Origin: Candidatus Stahliibacteriota bacterium
Lineage (GTDB): Bacteria; Hydrothermota; Tepidihabitantia; SM23-42
Length of the DNA stretch: 25,580 bases
Direction of reading: 5' to 3'
Assembly (NCBI GenBank): GCA_030613445.1
Contig: JAUWLY010000008.1
Location: 1-25,580 of the forward strand
In this document: piece by piece, positions 7,214 to 13,780 of the stretch
Layout of the letters: each line of letters begins with the position of its first letter
Numbering within the stretch: the stretch's first letter is position 1
Translations under genes and position numbers: made by a program
The notes under the pieces: generated by a model
What the model saw: the letters and a program-made list of their open reading frames with translations, nothing else
Database searches by the model: none
Told to the model about the DNA's origin: nothing

Positions 7214-7486
7214 CTACGATCTTAGCGGCATTTCAATACGCAGTAAATCATTTCCAAATACGGCTATTGCTTTCTTCGCTATAACCGGGAAACAGAAGGA
7301 CATGTACTTGGCATAATGAATATCACCAGAAACCGCAAACAGGATCAAACACCTTGAATTAACTCTGAGCTTTATATTATCTTGTGAAACATTGGGCAGC
7401 AGGATCTCAACTGTCATATGATTCATCTGGTTATCGAGGAACGTGTACACTTCAGGCTCTAATTTTTTGCGGATTGTTGTCTTCAT
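7214..7486 (-). CDS. Degenerate Hsp20/alpha-crystallin-like protein
   Basis: A 90-aa protein: MKTTIRKKLEPEVYTFLDNQ, then MTVEILLPNVSQDNIKLRVN, then HYAKYMSFCFPV and NDLLRIEMPLRS. The order of a strand with V-E-(I/L)-x-L-P-(N/G)-V, then I-K-L-x-V, then L-L-R-I-x-x-P follows the alpha-crystallin domain, but it is short and lacks the N-terminal arm and the I-x-I tail. A holdase or regulatory role is inferred only. ATG 7486 overlaps the TGA of the DUF6982-like gene (ATGA), so the two are translationally coupled. The C-terminus is paralogous to the fragment at the window start. Confidence 0.65.
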   Translation of the reverse strand: MKTTIRKKLEPEVYTFLDNQMNHMTVEILLPNVSQDNIKLRVNSRCLILFAVSGDIHYAKYMSFCFPVIAKKAIAVFGNDLLRIEMPLRS

Positions 7487-7887
7487 AAGAATGTTATCTC
7501 CTTTAAAGCGGTCAAAATTACAAAAATCCGCTCATTATTACTTGCTTTATCTATTGGATTGAAAAAGAAACCCTGGCGCTGTACTGAATACCCGTTGGTG
7601 ACTCCATAGAGAATTTCACCATCGATAAATTCAACTTTAACTCTCTTACCATAGACCCTGATGCTTTTGAAATCGTCGAAAGATTTCTTTAACGATGAAT
7701 GACCATTTCCATTCAAGTCCTTAACAAAGAAGATCGCCTTGAGCGCGCGCGTGCGCACGATGAACGGCTTTTCTCCTTGTTTGGTTTTGACGATAAGATG
7801 GAACACTTCCTTATTTGGATTAAAATCGGTCGTATAACCCCGGGCAACTGCTCCATCAATAAAACGTACGACAACTTTGTTTAACAT
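7483..7887 (-). CDS. DUF6982-like protein with two similar beta-rich halves
   Basis: A 134-aa soluble protein. It contains VVVRFIDGAVARGYTTDFNP, then ALKAIFFVKDLNGN, then RVKVEFIDGEILYGVTNGYS, RQGFFFNPIDKASNNERIFV and LTALKEITFL. The D-G-x-x-x-x-G-Y-T-x-x-F-x-P-x-x-x-x-F and L-K-A-(I/V)-F-F-V-K-D motifs, and the second-half G-F-F-x-x-P-x-D-x-x-x-N-N-E-R, match a small-barrel domain family common in delta-proteobacteria (DUF6982, by memory). Its function is unknown; the fold resembles PilZ- or Sm-like barrels. AAAGGA precedes ATG 7887. No clear -35 is visible upstream. Confidence 0.7.
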   Translation of the reverse strand: MLNKVVVRFIDGAVARGYTTDFNPNKEVFHLIVKTKQGEKPFIVRTRALKAIFFVKDLNGNGHSSLKKSFDDFKSIRVYGKRVKVEFIDGEILYGVTNGYSVQRQGFFFNPIDKASNNERIFVILTALKEITFL

Positions 7888-8345
7888 GATCCATTCCTTT
7901 CTTTCTTAATATACAACAGAGACTTGATTTTATTCGAAGTAATGGATTGACAAATTCGTGTTCGTATCCGCTTCATACCTATATACTATGCAAATCGCGT
8001 GCCAGTAATATCTATTGAAATTTCAGGGTTTTATAATAATTTCATGCACAAATAGACATATTTATGCACAAAAATTGTGCAGAATGGTGCTGCAATATTT
8101 ATGCTTCAGATTTATCACACATGTGTTCTTCAGCACAGCATATATTCGGTTTGGCGTAGTCGCCTGATCCTTCAATTACATTCCTCTCGATATACTCAGG
8201 GCAGGCAGGACAGGTTCATCGGGCATTGTCCGATAAATCAGACAACTACAGCGCAACTAGACAAACATGTCTTCAGCGTGTTGTAAATCTCGAGCATGGC
8301 GAGAGGCCCCGTAAAACGATGTTGTTACGGGGTGCTAGCGTGCTT
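7888..8345. other. 458-bp intergenic gap with repeat remnants and a hairpin
   Basis: No credible gene. The 69-codon plus frame at 8077 is low in typical codon and residue bias and lies over repeat sequence. Near 8177-8215 there is a CTCGATATACTCAGGGCAGGC-like stretch similar to one near 12332-12360. At 8226-8245, TTGTCCGATAAATCAGACAA is a palindromic element related to one at 23917-23934. A hairpin lies at 8307-8332. A TTGACA at 7947 has no suitable -10. Confidence 0.55.
8307..8332. terminator. Hairpin downstream of the diguanylate cyclase gene, weak terminator candidate
   Basis: Perfect 8-bp stem CCCCGTAA (8307-8314) and TTACGGGG (8325-8332) with a 10-nt loop. It lies 14 bp beyond the stop of the minus-strand gene ending at 8346. 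No T tract follows on the minus strand, so it is more a transcript-end stabiliser than a classic terminator. Confidence 0.4.
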
Positions 8346-9731
8346 TTACTGTCTTTTACTCTGCTTATGCCGGTACATTGACCGGTCAGCCATCGATAGT
8401 AATCTATATACGGTCTGTGGTTTTTCCGGGTTGTGGTGAGCCCAGCCAACGCTTAGGTTCAGGACAAAAGGCAGTTTTGTTCTTTTATTGAATGACTCAA
8501 GATTTGTCTGCAACCGGATATAAAGGTCTTTGGCGCGGGTTGCCCCGGTTTCTGATGTCAATACGACGAATTCATCACCGCCGATCCGGGCGATTATATC
8601 GTATTTTCGAAACGTTGCTTTAAGTATGTTCGTCATTTCGATCAAAGCCCGGTCACCGATCGAATGACCGAATTCATCGTTGATCGCTTTTAAATTATCG
8701 AGATCGATAAAAAGCAGGATCACCGCTTTTTTCTTACGACTGGCGATTTTTAGCTGATGCTCGGCCAGGGTCATGAAACCACGCCGGTTATATAGACCAG
8801 TGAGGTCATCAATAAGAGAAAGGGCACGCAACTGATCTTCTTTTTGCTTACGCTTGGTGATATCTTCGAGCACACCATCTATCCATTTTACTTGTCCTTT
8901 ATCATCAAACTGAGCTCGCGCATAGACTGATACCCATATTGATTTTCCGTCTTTTTTCTGCATCAGAATTTCACGGTTCCTGACGAATTTTTTCCGCTTT
9001 AATTCTTTTATAAACTTTTTTCGTTCTTTACGATCATGATACAGGTCCAGGACTTTGGTTTCCAGTAATTCCTTCAAAGACTTACAGCCGAACATCTTGA
9101 CTATAGCGGGATTTACCTGGACAAAATGACCTTCTGGATCCCCGGTCGTGCGATAGACACCTACATTTACATTCTCAACGATCGTCATGAATCTTGTATC
9201 AATTTCACGCAAGGCCATTTCTGCGGTCTTATATTCGGTAATATTCTGGGTAAGGATGACGATCTGCTCAACTTTATTATGTTTATCCTGGATCGCATAA
9301 TAATACTGGGATATCCACATTGTGGCGCCGGATTTCTGATTTTTCACCTTGAGTTCAGGCAGGAATAATTCGCCACCGTGTTGAAAGACACGCTTGAATT
9401 TTGATATCTTGCCTTTAAGATACGGATATCTCTTGCTCAATGGTAGGTGCCTGGTTTTTCTATCGTTTATCTTAACCTGCTGGGTTGTAAGCCCCCATAT
9501 TTTTTTCCACGCTTTATTGACAAAAAGCAGGTCACCTGCGCTATTTCGAATCGAAATGCCGACCGGTGAGTGTTCGAATAAAGCACGGTTCAAAACCTTA
9601 CTGTGCCGCAGTTTCTCTTTGAGTTGATCGTTCATGGTTTCAAGCTTGTCCATACGGCGGTCTAACCTATTAGATATTTCCTTGTGTCTCAATTTTGTAC
9701 GGGATGATCGTTTCCTGATTATATTTTTCAT
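8346..9731 (-). CDS. Diguanylate cyclase with two PAS domains (PAS-PAS-GGDEF)
   Basis: A 461-aa cytosolic sensor enzyme that should make cyclic di-GMP from two GTP. A basic N-terminal coiled coil (about 15-47) precedes PAS 1 (about 48-168, ending ILTQNITEYK) and PAS 2 (about 178-297, ending VLEDITKRK). The GGDEF domain follows (about 302-457), starting LIDDLTGLYNRRGF. The active-site motif GGDEF is intact at 384-388. The product-inhibition I-site RxxD (RKYD, 375-378) sits five residues before it, as in feedback-regulated cyclases. There is no membrane segment or periplasmic sensor, so the input is presumably a cytosolic ligand or redox state. It is monocistronic, with a promoter 20-47 nt before the start. 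Confidence 0.9.
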   Translation of the reverse strand: MKNIIRKRSSRTKLRHKEISNRLDRRMDKLETMNDQLKEKLRHSKVLNRALFEHSPVGISIRNSAGDLLFVNKAWKKIWGLTTQQVKINDRKTRHLPLSKRYPYLKGKISKFKRVFQHGGELFLPELKVKNQKSGATMWISQYYYAIQDKHNKVEQIVILTQNITEYKTAEMALREIDTRFMTIVENVNVGVYRTTGDPEGHFVQVNPAIVKMFGCKSLKELLETKVLDLYHDRKERKKFIKELKRKKFVRNREILMQKKDGKSIWVSVYARAQFDDKGQVKWIDGVLEDITKRKQKEDQLRALSLIDDLTGLYNRRGFMTLAEHQLKIASRKKKAVILLFIDLDNLKAINDEFGHSIGDRALIEMTNILKATFRKYDIIARIGGDEFVVLTSETGATRAKDLYIRLQTNLESFNKRTKLPFVLNLSVGWAHHNPEKPQTVYRLLSMADRSMYRHKQSKRQ

Positions 9732-9750
9732 TCTACACTTTGTTTTTTGG

Positions 9751-9778
9751 ATAATACACGTTTTCTAACAAAAGTCAA
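9751..9778 (-). promoter_or_regulatory. Promoter of the diguanylate cyclase gene
   Basis: On the minus strand, TTGACT (9778-9773), 16-bp spacer, TATTAT (9756-9751). It gives a short leader of about 13 nt before ATG 9731. Confidence 0.6.
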
Positions 9779-9805
9779 TACTTTTCGCATCATCGGGATA
9801 AGCAA

Positions 9806-9830
9806 AGTGCCAGGTGTTCACCTGTTCACC
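9806..9830 (+). repeat. 25-bp dispersed repeat, copy 3
   Basis: Identical to copy 2 (7152-7176). The complementary strand supplies the TGA stop (9818-9820) and the last few codons of the minus-strand 62-aa ORF, so the repeat extends into a reading frame. Confidence 0.8.
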
Positions 9831-10006
9831 GTCGCAGTCACGCTCAGCATCTGGCTATTAGCCTTTGTTTCGGTCAAGCCAATGCCAAATGATATATGAA
9901 ATTTTGGTTGTGCAGGTACTTGATATAATTCAGTCTTTTCCTGGGCAAAAAGTAGAACAATTAATGTAAAGAAACATATAATGATCCCTTTATGCCACTT
10001 TACCAT
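9818..10006 (-). CDS. Short exported protein, probably truncated by a repeat
   Basis: A 62-aa product from ATG 10006 (the longer TTG start at 10051 would overlap the upstream gene). Signal peptide: MVKWHKGIIICFFTLIVLLFAQ. It is followed by PAQPKFHISFGIGLTETKAN, which looks like the first strand of an outer-membrane barrel, then it stops. The last residues TATVNR and the TGA come from the 25-bp repeat. I therefore suspect that a longer outer-membrane protein gene was truncated. The start lies 7 nt after the stop of the upstream lipoprotein gene, so it is third in that operon. Alternatively it is a genuine small exported protein. Confidence 0.5.
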   Translation of the reverse strand: MVKWHKGIIICFFTLIVLLFAQEKTELYQVPAQPKFHISFGIGLTETKANSQMLSVTATVNR

Positions 10007-10013
10007 CACCGCA

Positions 10014-10556
10014 TTATATCCCTGGAATGATAATGAAACCTTCCTGGTCAAAATAATATACTAATTCTTCCCATTGTTTATCACTCAGTCCTTGTGGATA
10101 TCTGCAGTATAATCTCAGCTTTTCCATATCATTTTCTTTGACAGGAAGTTCGAAATCTACTTGCGGATTACCTCCGGTAATACTCAAAGCTGTTACCACC
10201 ATAGTCACAATAGAAATGTATCCCCAGCACGATTGATCAACACTGAAGGCAACTACTGCCACACATCCTTCAATAGCAAGCGATGGCAGTACAGCGCACG
10301 TTTTAAGTGATCGACGGTTAGTATACTCCAGAATAAAAATCTTTTTGATATCAACGATGCGGGTTATATAGAGTTTATTAGGCATATAGTAATAGAGTAA
10401 TGTGTCAGAAATTGCCAAAAGTTCACCTTTCAGTTCTTCGGTATTCTGCAACGTAATTATTGCTGTTTCTCCATACGGTTTAGTTACTTTGACGGTTCCA
10501 ATGGCACATGAACAGACCAATACTAAAATCACTAAAAGCTGCAAGCAGGTTTTCAT
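10014..10556 (-). CDS. Lipoprotein of unknown function, 180 aa
   Basis: Lipoprotein signal MKTCLQLLVILVLVCSC, with a V-C-S-C lipobox and Cys17 as the modification site. The next part, ETAIITLQNTEELKGELLAI then LYITRIVDIKKIFI, is a small beta-barrel-like element seen in many envelope proteins of these phyla. A hydrophobic segment follows (about 87-125: VLPSLAIEGCVAVVAFS, then ISIVTMVVTALSI). The acidic C-terminus ends YYFDQEGFIIIPGI. I recognise no named family. ATG overlaps the TGA of the upstream 549-aa lipoprotein gene by four bases, with GGAGG before it, so they are co-translated and likely act together at the inner face of the outer membrane or periplasm. Confidence 0.7.
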   Translation of the reverse strand: MKTCLQLLVILVLVCSCAIGTVKVTKPYGETAIITLQNTEELKGELLAISDTLLYYYMPNKLYITRIVDIKKIFILEYTNRRSLKTCAVLPSLAIEGCVAVVAFSVDQSCWGYISIVTMVVTALSITGGNPQVDFELPVKENDMEKLRLYCRYPQGLSDKQWEELVYYFDQEGFIIIPGI

Positions 10557-12202
10557 TGAATCCTCCAGGATTCACGAGAGATCTTTGAGTCAAAAAATTG
10601 CTTTTCAAAATGCTCTTTCTTTTTCAACCAGAGCTGTGCTGTTTCAACAAGAGTCTGGTCATCTAATTTGAATTGGATTTTGTTAGTCTCAGGGGAGGAA
10701 ACCAACCAATTGTGTCGAATCCACTCAATATAAAACCCCCGAGATTTCAGGAAATATGAGCGCTGTCTTTGTTCCTGCATATCATTAATTTCAAACGTCA
10801 AAAGATAAGTTTCAGCAGGATAGGTTATTAAATATTCTTCATCCTTGTCCTTGACTAAAGATGGTGGTATTGCAGTTCTATATCCAGAAATATCTTGTAT
10901 CTGGGAACAATCGATTTCGTGAACCTTGAAATCAAAGGAAGAATCGAAGCTGACACCGATCCAATCAATCATCCAGTTATCTGGTAAAAAAACAAATCTT
11001 AACAAAGCTGTTTTTCCTTTTGGAACTGATAGTTCTGTAGCTACCTGGCGCCATGCAATGGGTCCAGCATCACCGATACGTATCTTTGTTTTAAATTCCT
11101 CACCATTCCATACCTGAATTTTCATGCCAAAGTGTTTTTTATACCATCTATGGAGGCTCCAGGCATACATTAGATCATTTGTTTTATTGCTCAGCCAGTT
11201 TAATGCTTGAATGCCATTTGCTTGTAACATAACATCATAAAGTAGAACAGTATTGAATAATGTATTGCGCAGACGCAAGGCAATATACATTTTCTCGGCT
11301 CCATCAGGGATGTCTACAGCAACTTCGACCCAGTCCTTAATGACTTTTTTGGCAAGCTTCTGTGCTATCTGGGGATCAGTTTTGTAGCATAGAGAATCCC
11401 TGCTCGCAATGAGCTCGGTGATGTTACGACCTGCCTTGTCAATCCCTGATACCAAGGGCTGTTCTTTACCGAATAGTATTATTGCATGTTTATCCGTAGG
11501 AAACGCTTCGTATTTTTCAGGATGTTCAACACAGAGCAACTGCATCCTATTGATATAATGTGTTTCGAGCGCTTCGTTCTTCACTTTCAGGATGTACTTA
11601 TTATTGATTATTTCGCCGTAATCAATACGGTCCAGGTCATCACTTTCAAATCGTGACGCAATACTATAGGAGAAACATTCTGCCTGCAATGTATAATTAT
11701 CACCATCGTATGAATAGATTGTAGGGCAGGATCCGAAAATTGCCTTTGCGATGTCGTCATTAGTAACCGCAGCCGTGAATAAAACAGGACCAAGAACATG
11801 TCCAAATATTGTCCCTGGATGAGCTCTACTTTCATAATACTCCAGGCATGCGATACTGTCGATTAAAATATGATTTACCGGGTGAGAAGACAAACGTGTC
11901 AGGTTATATCGTAGGCCTTGTCCTGTTATCAAATTGCCTTTGACTACAAAACCATCGGCAAACACAATGAGCGAACCATCATAAAGGTGTGCTTTGGTCG
12001 GTGCAAAACTCCTAACAGAGGCTTCAGGGTGATCAATTTCTTTTACAAATATTGATGTCGTAACGCAGGACGATAAAATGATACATACCAGAGTAATCAT
12101 TATAAAGAAATCAGTAAGACAATTGAGAGTGTTCCAGGGTTGTTTTTCTCTCGTTAATAATGCAATTTTAGTTCGTTTTATTATTGTAGCTTTTTCTGCC
12201 AT
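10553..12202 (-). CDS. Conserved lipoprotein of unknown function, 549 aa
   Basis: The N-terminus has a 33-residue polar lead, then FFIMITLVCIILSSC with an L-S-S-C lipobox. The start ATG 12202 is supported by GGAGG 6 nt upstream and a promoter 20 nt upstream; an internal ATG at residue 35 would give a normal short lipoprotein signal. Near residues 75-130 lies a YDGSLIVFADGFVVKGNLITG barrel-like element like that of the next gene. FGSCPTIYSYDGDNYTLQAE (about 156-175) is a conserved motif, G-S-C-P-T-x-Y-x-x-D-G, of uncharacterised lipoproteins in the FCB group as I recall. The C-terminal half is mostly beta (immunoglobulin-like or discoidin-like). Function unknown. Confidence 0.75.
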   Translation of the reverse strand: MAEKATIIKRTKIALLTREKQPWNTLNCLTDFFIMITLVCIILSSCVTTSIFVKEIDHPEASVRSFAPTKAHLYDGSLIVFADGFVVKGNLITGQGLRYNLTRLSSHPVNHILIDSIACLEYYESRAHPGTIFGHVLGPVLFTAAVTNDDIAKAIFGSCPTIYSYDGDNYTLQAECFSYSIASRFESDDLDRIDYGEIINNKYILKVKNEALETHYINRMQLLCVEHPEKYEAFPTDKHAIILFGKEQPLVSGIDKAGRNITELIASRDSLCYKTDPQIAQKLAKKVIKDWVEVAVDIPDGAEKMYIALRLRNTLFNTVLLYDVMLQANGIQALNWLSNKTNDLMYAWSLHRWYKKHFGMKIQVWNGEEFKTKIRIGDAGPIAWRQVATELSVPKGKTALLRFVFLPDNWMIDWIGVSFDSSFDFKVHEIDCSQIQDISGYRTAIPPSLVKDKDEEYLITYPAETYLLTFEINDMQEQRQRSYFLKSRGFYIEWIRHNWLVSSPETNKIQFKLDDQTLVETAQLWLKKKEHFEKQFFDSKISRESWRIQ

Positions 12203-12221
12203 TTTCCACCTCCGTCAAATA

Positions 12222-12249
12222 AGAATAGTTTAACAAATCTGATTGTCAA
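12222..12249 (-). promoter_or_regulatory. Promoter of the lipoprotein operon
   Basis: On the minus strand, TTGACA (12249-12244), 16-bp spacer, TATTCT (12227-12222). The start is predicted near 12215, giving a short leader with GGAGG. Confidence 0.6.
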
Positions 12250-12331
12250 GGATTTCAATTCCGTTGGACAAACACTGCCAGTACGAAGCCCATAAATACT
12301 TTTACAGCCGCATTTACGGTTTAGGGATCAG

Positions 12332-12365
12332 CCTCCTTCGATACCCACAGGACAGGCTCGAAATT
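12332..12365. repeat. Degenerate dispersed repeat (CTTCGATA...CAGGACAGGCTCG type)
   Basis: CCTTCGATACCCACAGGACA, then GGCTCGAAATTCG, close to the stretch at 8177-8215. Such CTTCGA/CTCAGGACAGGC fragments are familiar intergenic repeats in many bacterial genomes. It lies in the gap between the GNAT gene stop (12378) and the lipoprotein operon promoter. Confidence 0.4.
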
Positions 12366-12377
12366 CGAAACTATAGA

Positions 12378-12938
12378 TCAGCTGTTTTGCTTTATTAGAT
12401 CTTGCCATTCTTCTTGTGTTATACCATATATAATAAGATCTTTGTATTTGCCATATTTAATGACATGCTCTTTGAATTCACCCTCCTTTGTCATGCCAAT
12501 TTTTTCCATTATACGACCGGATGAAGGATTGCGTTTCAGATGTGATGCGTGGATTTTATGTAGTCCCCTTTCTGTAAAACCATATTCGAGTATGCGCTTT
12601 GCAGCTTCTGTGGCATATCCTTTATTCCAATAATTTCTGGCAATCCAGTATCCCAGTTCCGCCCTATTGAATCTCTTGTTTATCACTAAACCAATAGCAC
12701 CTATCAGTTGATTAGTTTCCTTTAGAATTACTGCGAAATTTGCCAGTTCACCTTTTTTGAATTTCTCTTCATGCGTGCCAATCCATTGTTCAGCTATGCC
12801 GTCTTTATACGGATGGGGGATATTGAGTGTGGTATCCGCAATTGCCTTGTCACCTGCCAAGAGCTGTACTCTTGGTGCATCCGACATTTCAAAGGATCTC
12901 AAGATAAGTCTTTTCGTTTCCAATGATGGTTGCTTCAC
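12378..12938 (-). CDS. GNAT acetyltransferase, RimJ/RimL type
   Basis: A 186-aa cytosolic enzyme expected to transfer acetyl from acetyl-CoA to an amine. It starts LETKRLILRSFEMSDAPRV, typical of the RimJ/RimL/Acetyltransf_3 group. The acetyl-CoA region is ELGYWIARNYWNKGYATEAA (about 93-112), with the K-G-Y-A-T-E-A version of the R/QxxGxG/A loop. The C-terminal HASHLKRNPSSGRIMEKIGM contains the N-x-x-S-x-R-(I/V)-(M/L)-E-K-x-G-(F/M) motif. The substrate (a ribosomal protein N-terminus, an antibiotic or a small amine) cannot be read from sequence. GTG 12938 is 8 nt after the -10 box with no Shine-Dalgarno site, so translation may be leaderless. Confidence 0.85.
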   Translation of the reverse strand: MKQPSLETKRLILRSFEMSDAPRVQLLAGDKAIADTTLNIPHPYKDGIAEQWIGTHEEKFKKGELANFAVILKETNQLIGAIGLVINKRFNRAELGYWIARNYWNKGYATEAAKRILEYGFTERGLHKIHASHLKRNPSSGRIMEKIGMTKEGEFKEHVIKYGKYKDLIIYGITQEEWQDLIKQNS

Positions 12939-12946
12939 TTCATATA

Positions 12947-12974
12947 ATTATATTACTATTACAGAGTTGTGCAA
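12947..12974 (-). promoter_or_regulatory. Promoter of the GNAT gene
   Basis: On the minus strand, TTGCAC (12974-12969), 16-bp spacer, consensus TATAAT (12952-12947). Only 8 nt separate the -10 box from GTG 12938. Confidence 0.6.
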
Positions 12975-13013
12975 GAGGGTCTGCACTTTGTCGTATTCGA
13001 CAATAGATTCAGG

Positions 13014-13080
13014 GACAGTTCTTGACATAGGAAACGCGGTAGACTATCTCGCTTTCGTGCGAAAGCGCGATAGGTAACTG
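13014..13080. repeat. Large imperfect palindrome with strong inner hairpin, REP-like
   Basis: The inner stem is 13 bp with one mismatch and a GTGC loop (13044-13056 with 13061-13073; CGCTTTC pairs with GAAAGCG). Outer arms ACAGTT (near 13015) and AACTGT (13075-13080) extend it. The left end GGGACAGTTCTTGACATAGG resembles ends of repeat families associated with REP-type Y1 transposases, from memory. No T tract follows, so it is not a simple terminator. It lies between the divergent GNAT and DUF456 genes. Confidence 0.55.
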
Positions 13081-13089
13081 TACTTCATC

Positions 13090-13117
13090 TTGACTTCAGC
13101 TGCAAACTCACGATAAT
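13090..13117 (+). promoter_or_regulatory. Promoter of the DUF456 gene (leaderless)
   Basis: TTGACT (13090-13095), 16-bp spacer, GATAAT (13112-13117). ATG 13124 begins 6 nt after the -10 box, at the expected transcription start, and has no Shine-Dalgarno sequence. Confidence 0.6.
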
Positions 13118-13123
13118 ACTAAG

Positions 13124-13621
13124 ATGAGTATCTTAGAAATTGTATTATTTATTGTTGCACTTATCGTCATGATAGTGGGATTGGCCGGCGTGGTTCTTCC
13201 AATCCTGCCTGGTGTTCCGCTTATCTTTGCCGCAGCAGCTCTTTACGGAATTCTAACTGGATTTGAAGGAATTAGTTTTAACCTGCTGCTGATTTTTGCT
13301 GGTCTTACTGTAATCAGTCTTGTATTTGATTATTTTGCTAATTATTTTTCAGTTAAGAAAATGGGTGGAGGAACAGCCGGAGCCATTGGCGCTGTGATCG
13401 GTTTGCTTATAGGGATTTTTGTCCATTGGCTGGCAATTATCCTATTTCCTTTTTTGTTTGCGGTTGCTTTTGAACTGATCGCAGGAAGAAAGGGAGGCAA
13501 AGCTCTAAAAGCCGGCACCGGCGCTTTCATAGGTCTATTATTCGGTGGGCTATTTAGGTTTATCATCGGCTGTGTGATGATCGGTATTTTTGTCTGGCAT
13601 GTCTTGTTCTTGACTTCATAG
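13124..13621 (+). CDS. DUF456 family membrane protein
   Basis: A 165-aa very hydrophobic protein. It contains IVMIVGLAGVVLPILPGVPL, the G-x-x-x-P-x-(L/I)-P-G-x-P-L signature of DUF456, and then about four to five membrane helices with Gly-rich stretches (KKMGGGTAGAIGAVIGLLIG and FIGLLFGGLFRFIIG). Charged loops hold VKKMG and GRKGGKALKAG. It is an inner-membrane protein of unknown function; a transport or glycine-zipper-like role has been guessed in the family. The start is set by the promoter geometry rather than by a ribosome binding site. Confidence 0.85.
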   Translation: MSILEIVLFIVALIVMIVGLAGVVLPILPGVPLIFAAAALYGILTGFEGISFNLLLIFAGLTVISLVFDYFANYFSVKKMGGGTAGAIGAVIGLLIGIFVHWLAIILFPFLFAVAFELIAGRKGGKALKAGTGAFIGLLFGGLFRFIIGCVMIGIFVWHVLFLTS

Positions 13622-13661
13622 GAATAGGACGCGGGGTCAGACCAATAACTACAGATAACAA

Positions 13662-13718
13662 CAGATGATAGATACTAGACCAGAAAGATTCTAGATGTTA
13701 GATACTAGATGCTATAAA
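13662..13718. repeat. TAGATACTAGATGC-type repeat tract, short copy
   Basis: Contains AGATACTAGACCAGAAAGAT, then TCTAGATGTTAGATACTAGATGC-like sequence. The same words recur in the larger tract at 21875-22009. GGGGTCAGACC at about 13632-13642 precedes it, just as GGGGTCAGGTC follows the larger tract. It occupies the gap before the cysteine synthase gene. Confidence 0.6.
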
Positions 13719-13780
13719 GAGAAATGAGAAATGGCATCACCTTTTCTAAGAAATGGAGAAACGGACGACTAGGATCACGT

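Noticed and set aside
7947..7987. TTGACA at 7947 with TATACT at 7982 as a plus-strand promoter
   Set aside because: The spacer is 29 bp and no credible gene follows.
8077..8286. 69-codon plus-strand ORF in the 7888-8345 gap
   Set aside because: It covers repeat-like sequence (CTCAGGGCAGGC and TGTCCGATAAATC words), has no ribosome binding site or matching promoter, and has an unlikely amino-acid mix.
9818..13621. Defence island, phage or new multi-gene system
   Set aside because: The two lipoproteins, GNAT enzyme and DUF456 protein are in separate transcription units with ordinary envelope or housekeeping characters; no nuclease, helicase, integrase or toxin motif is visible anywhere in the window.
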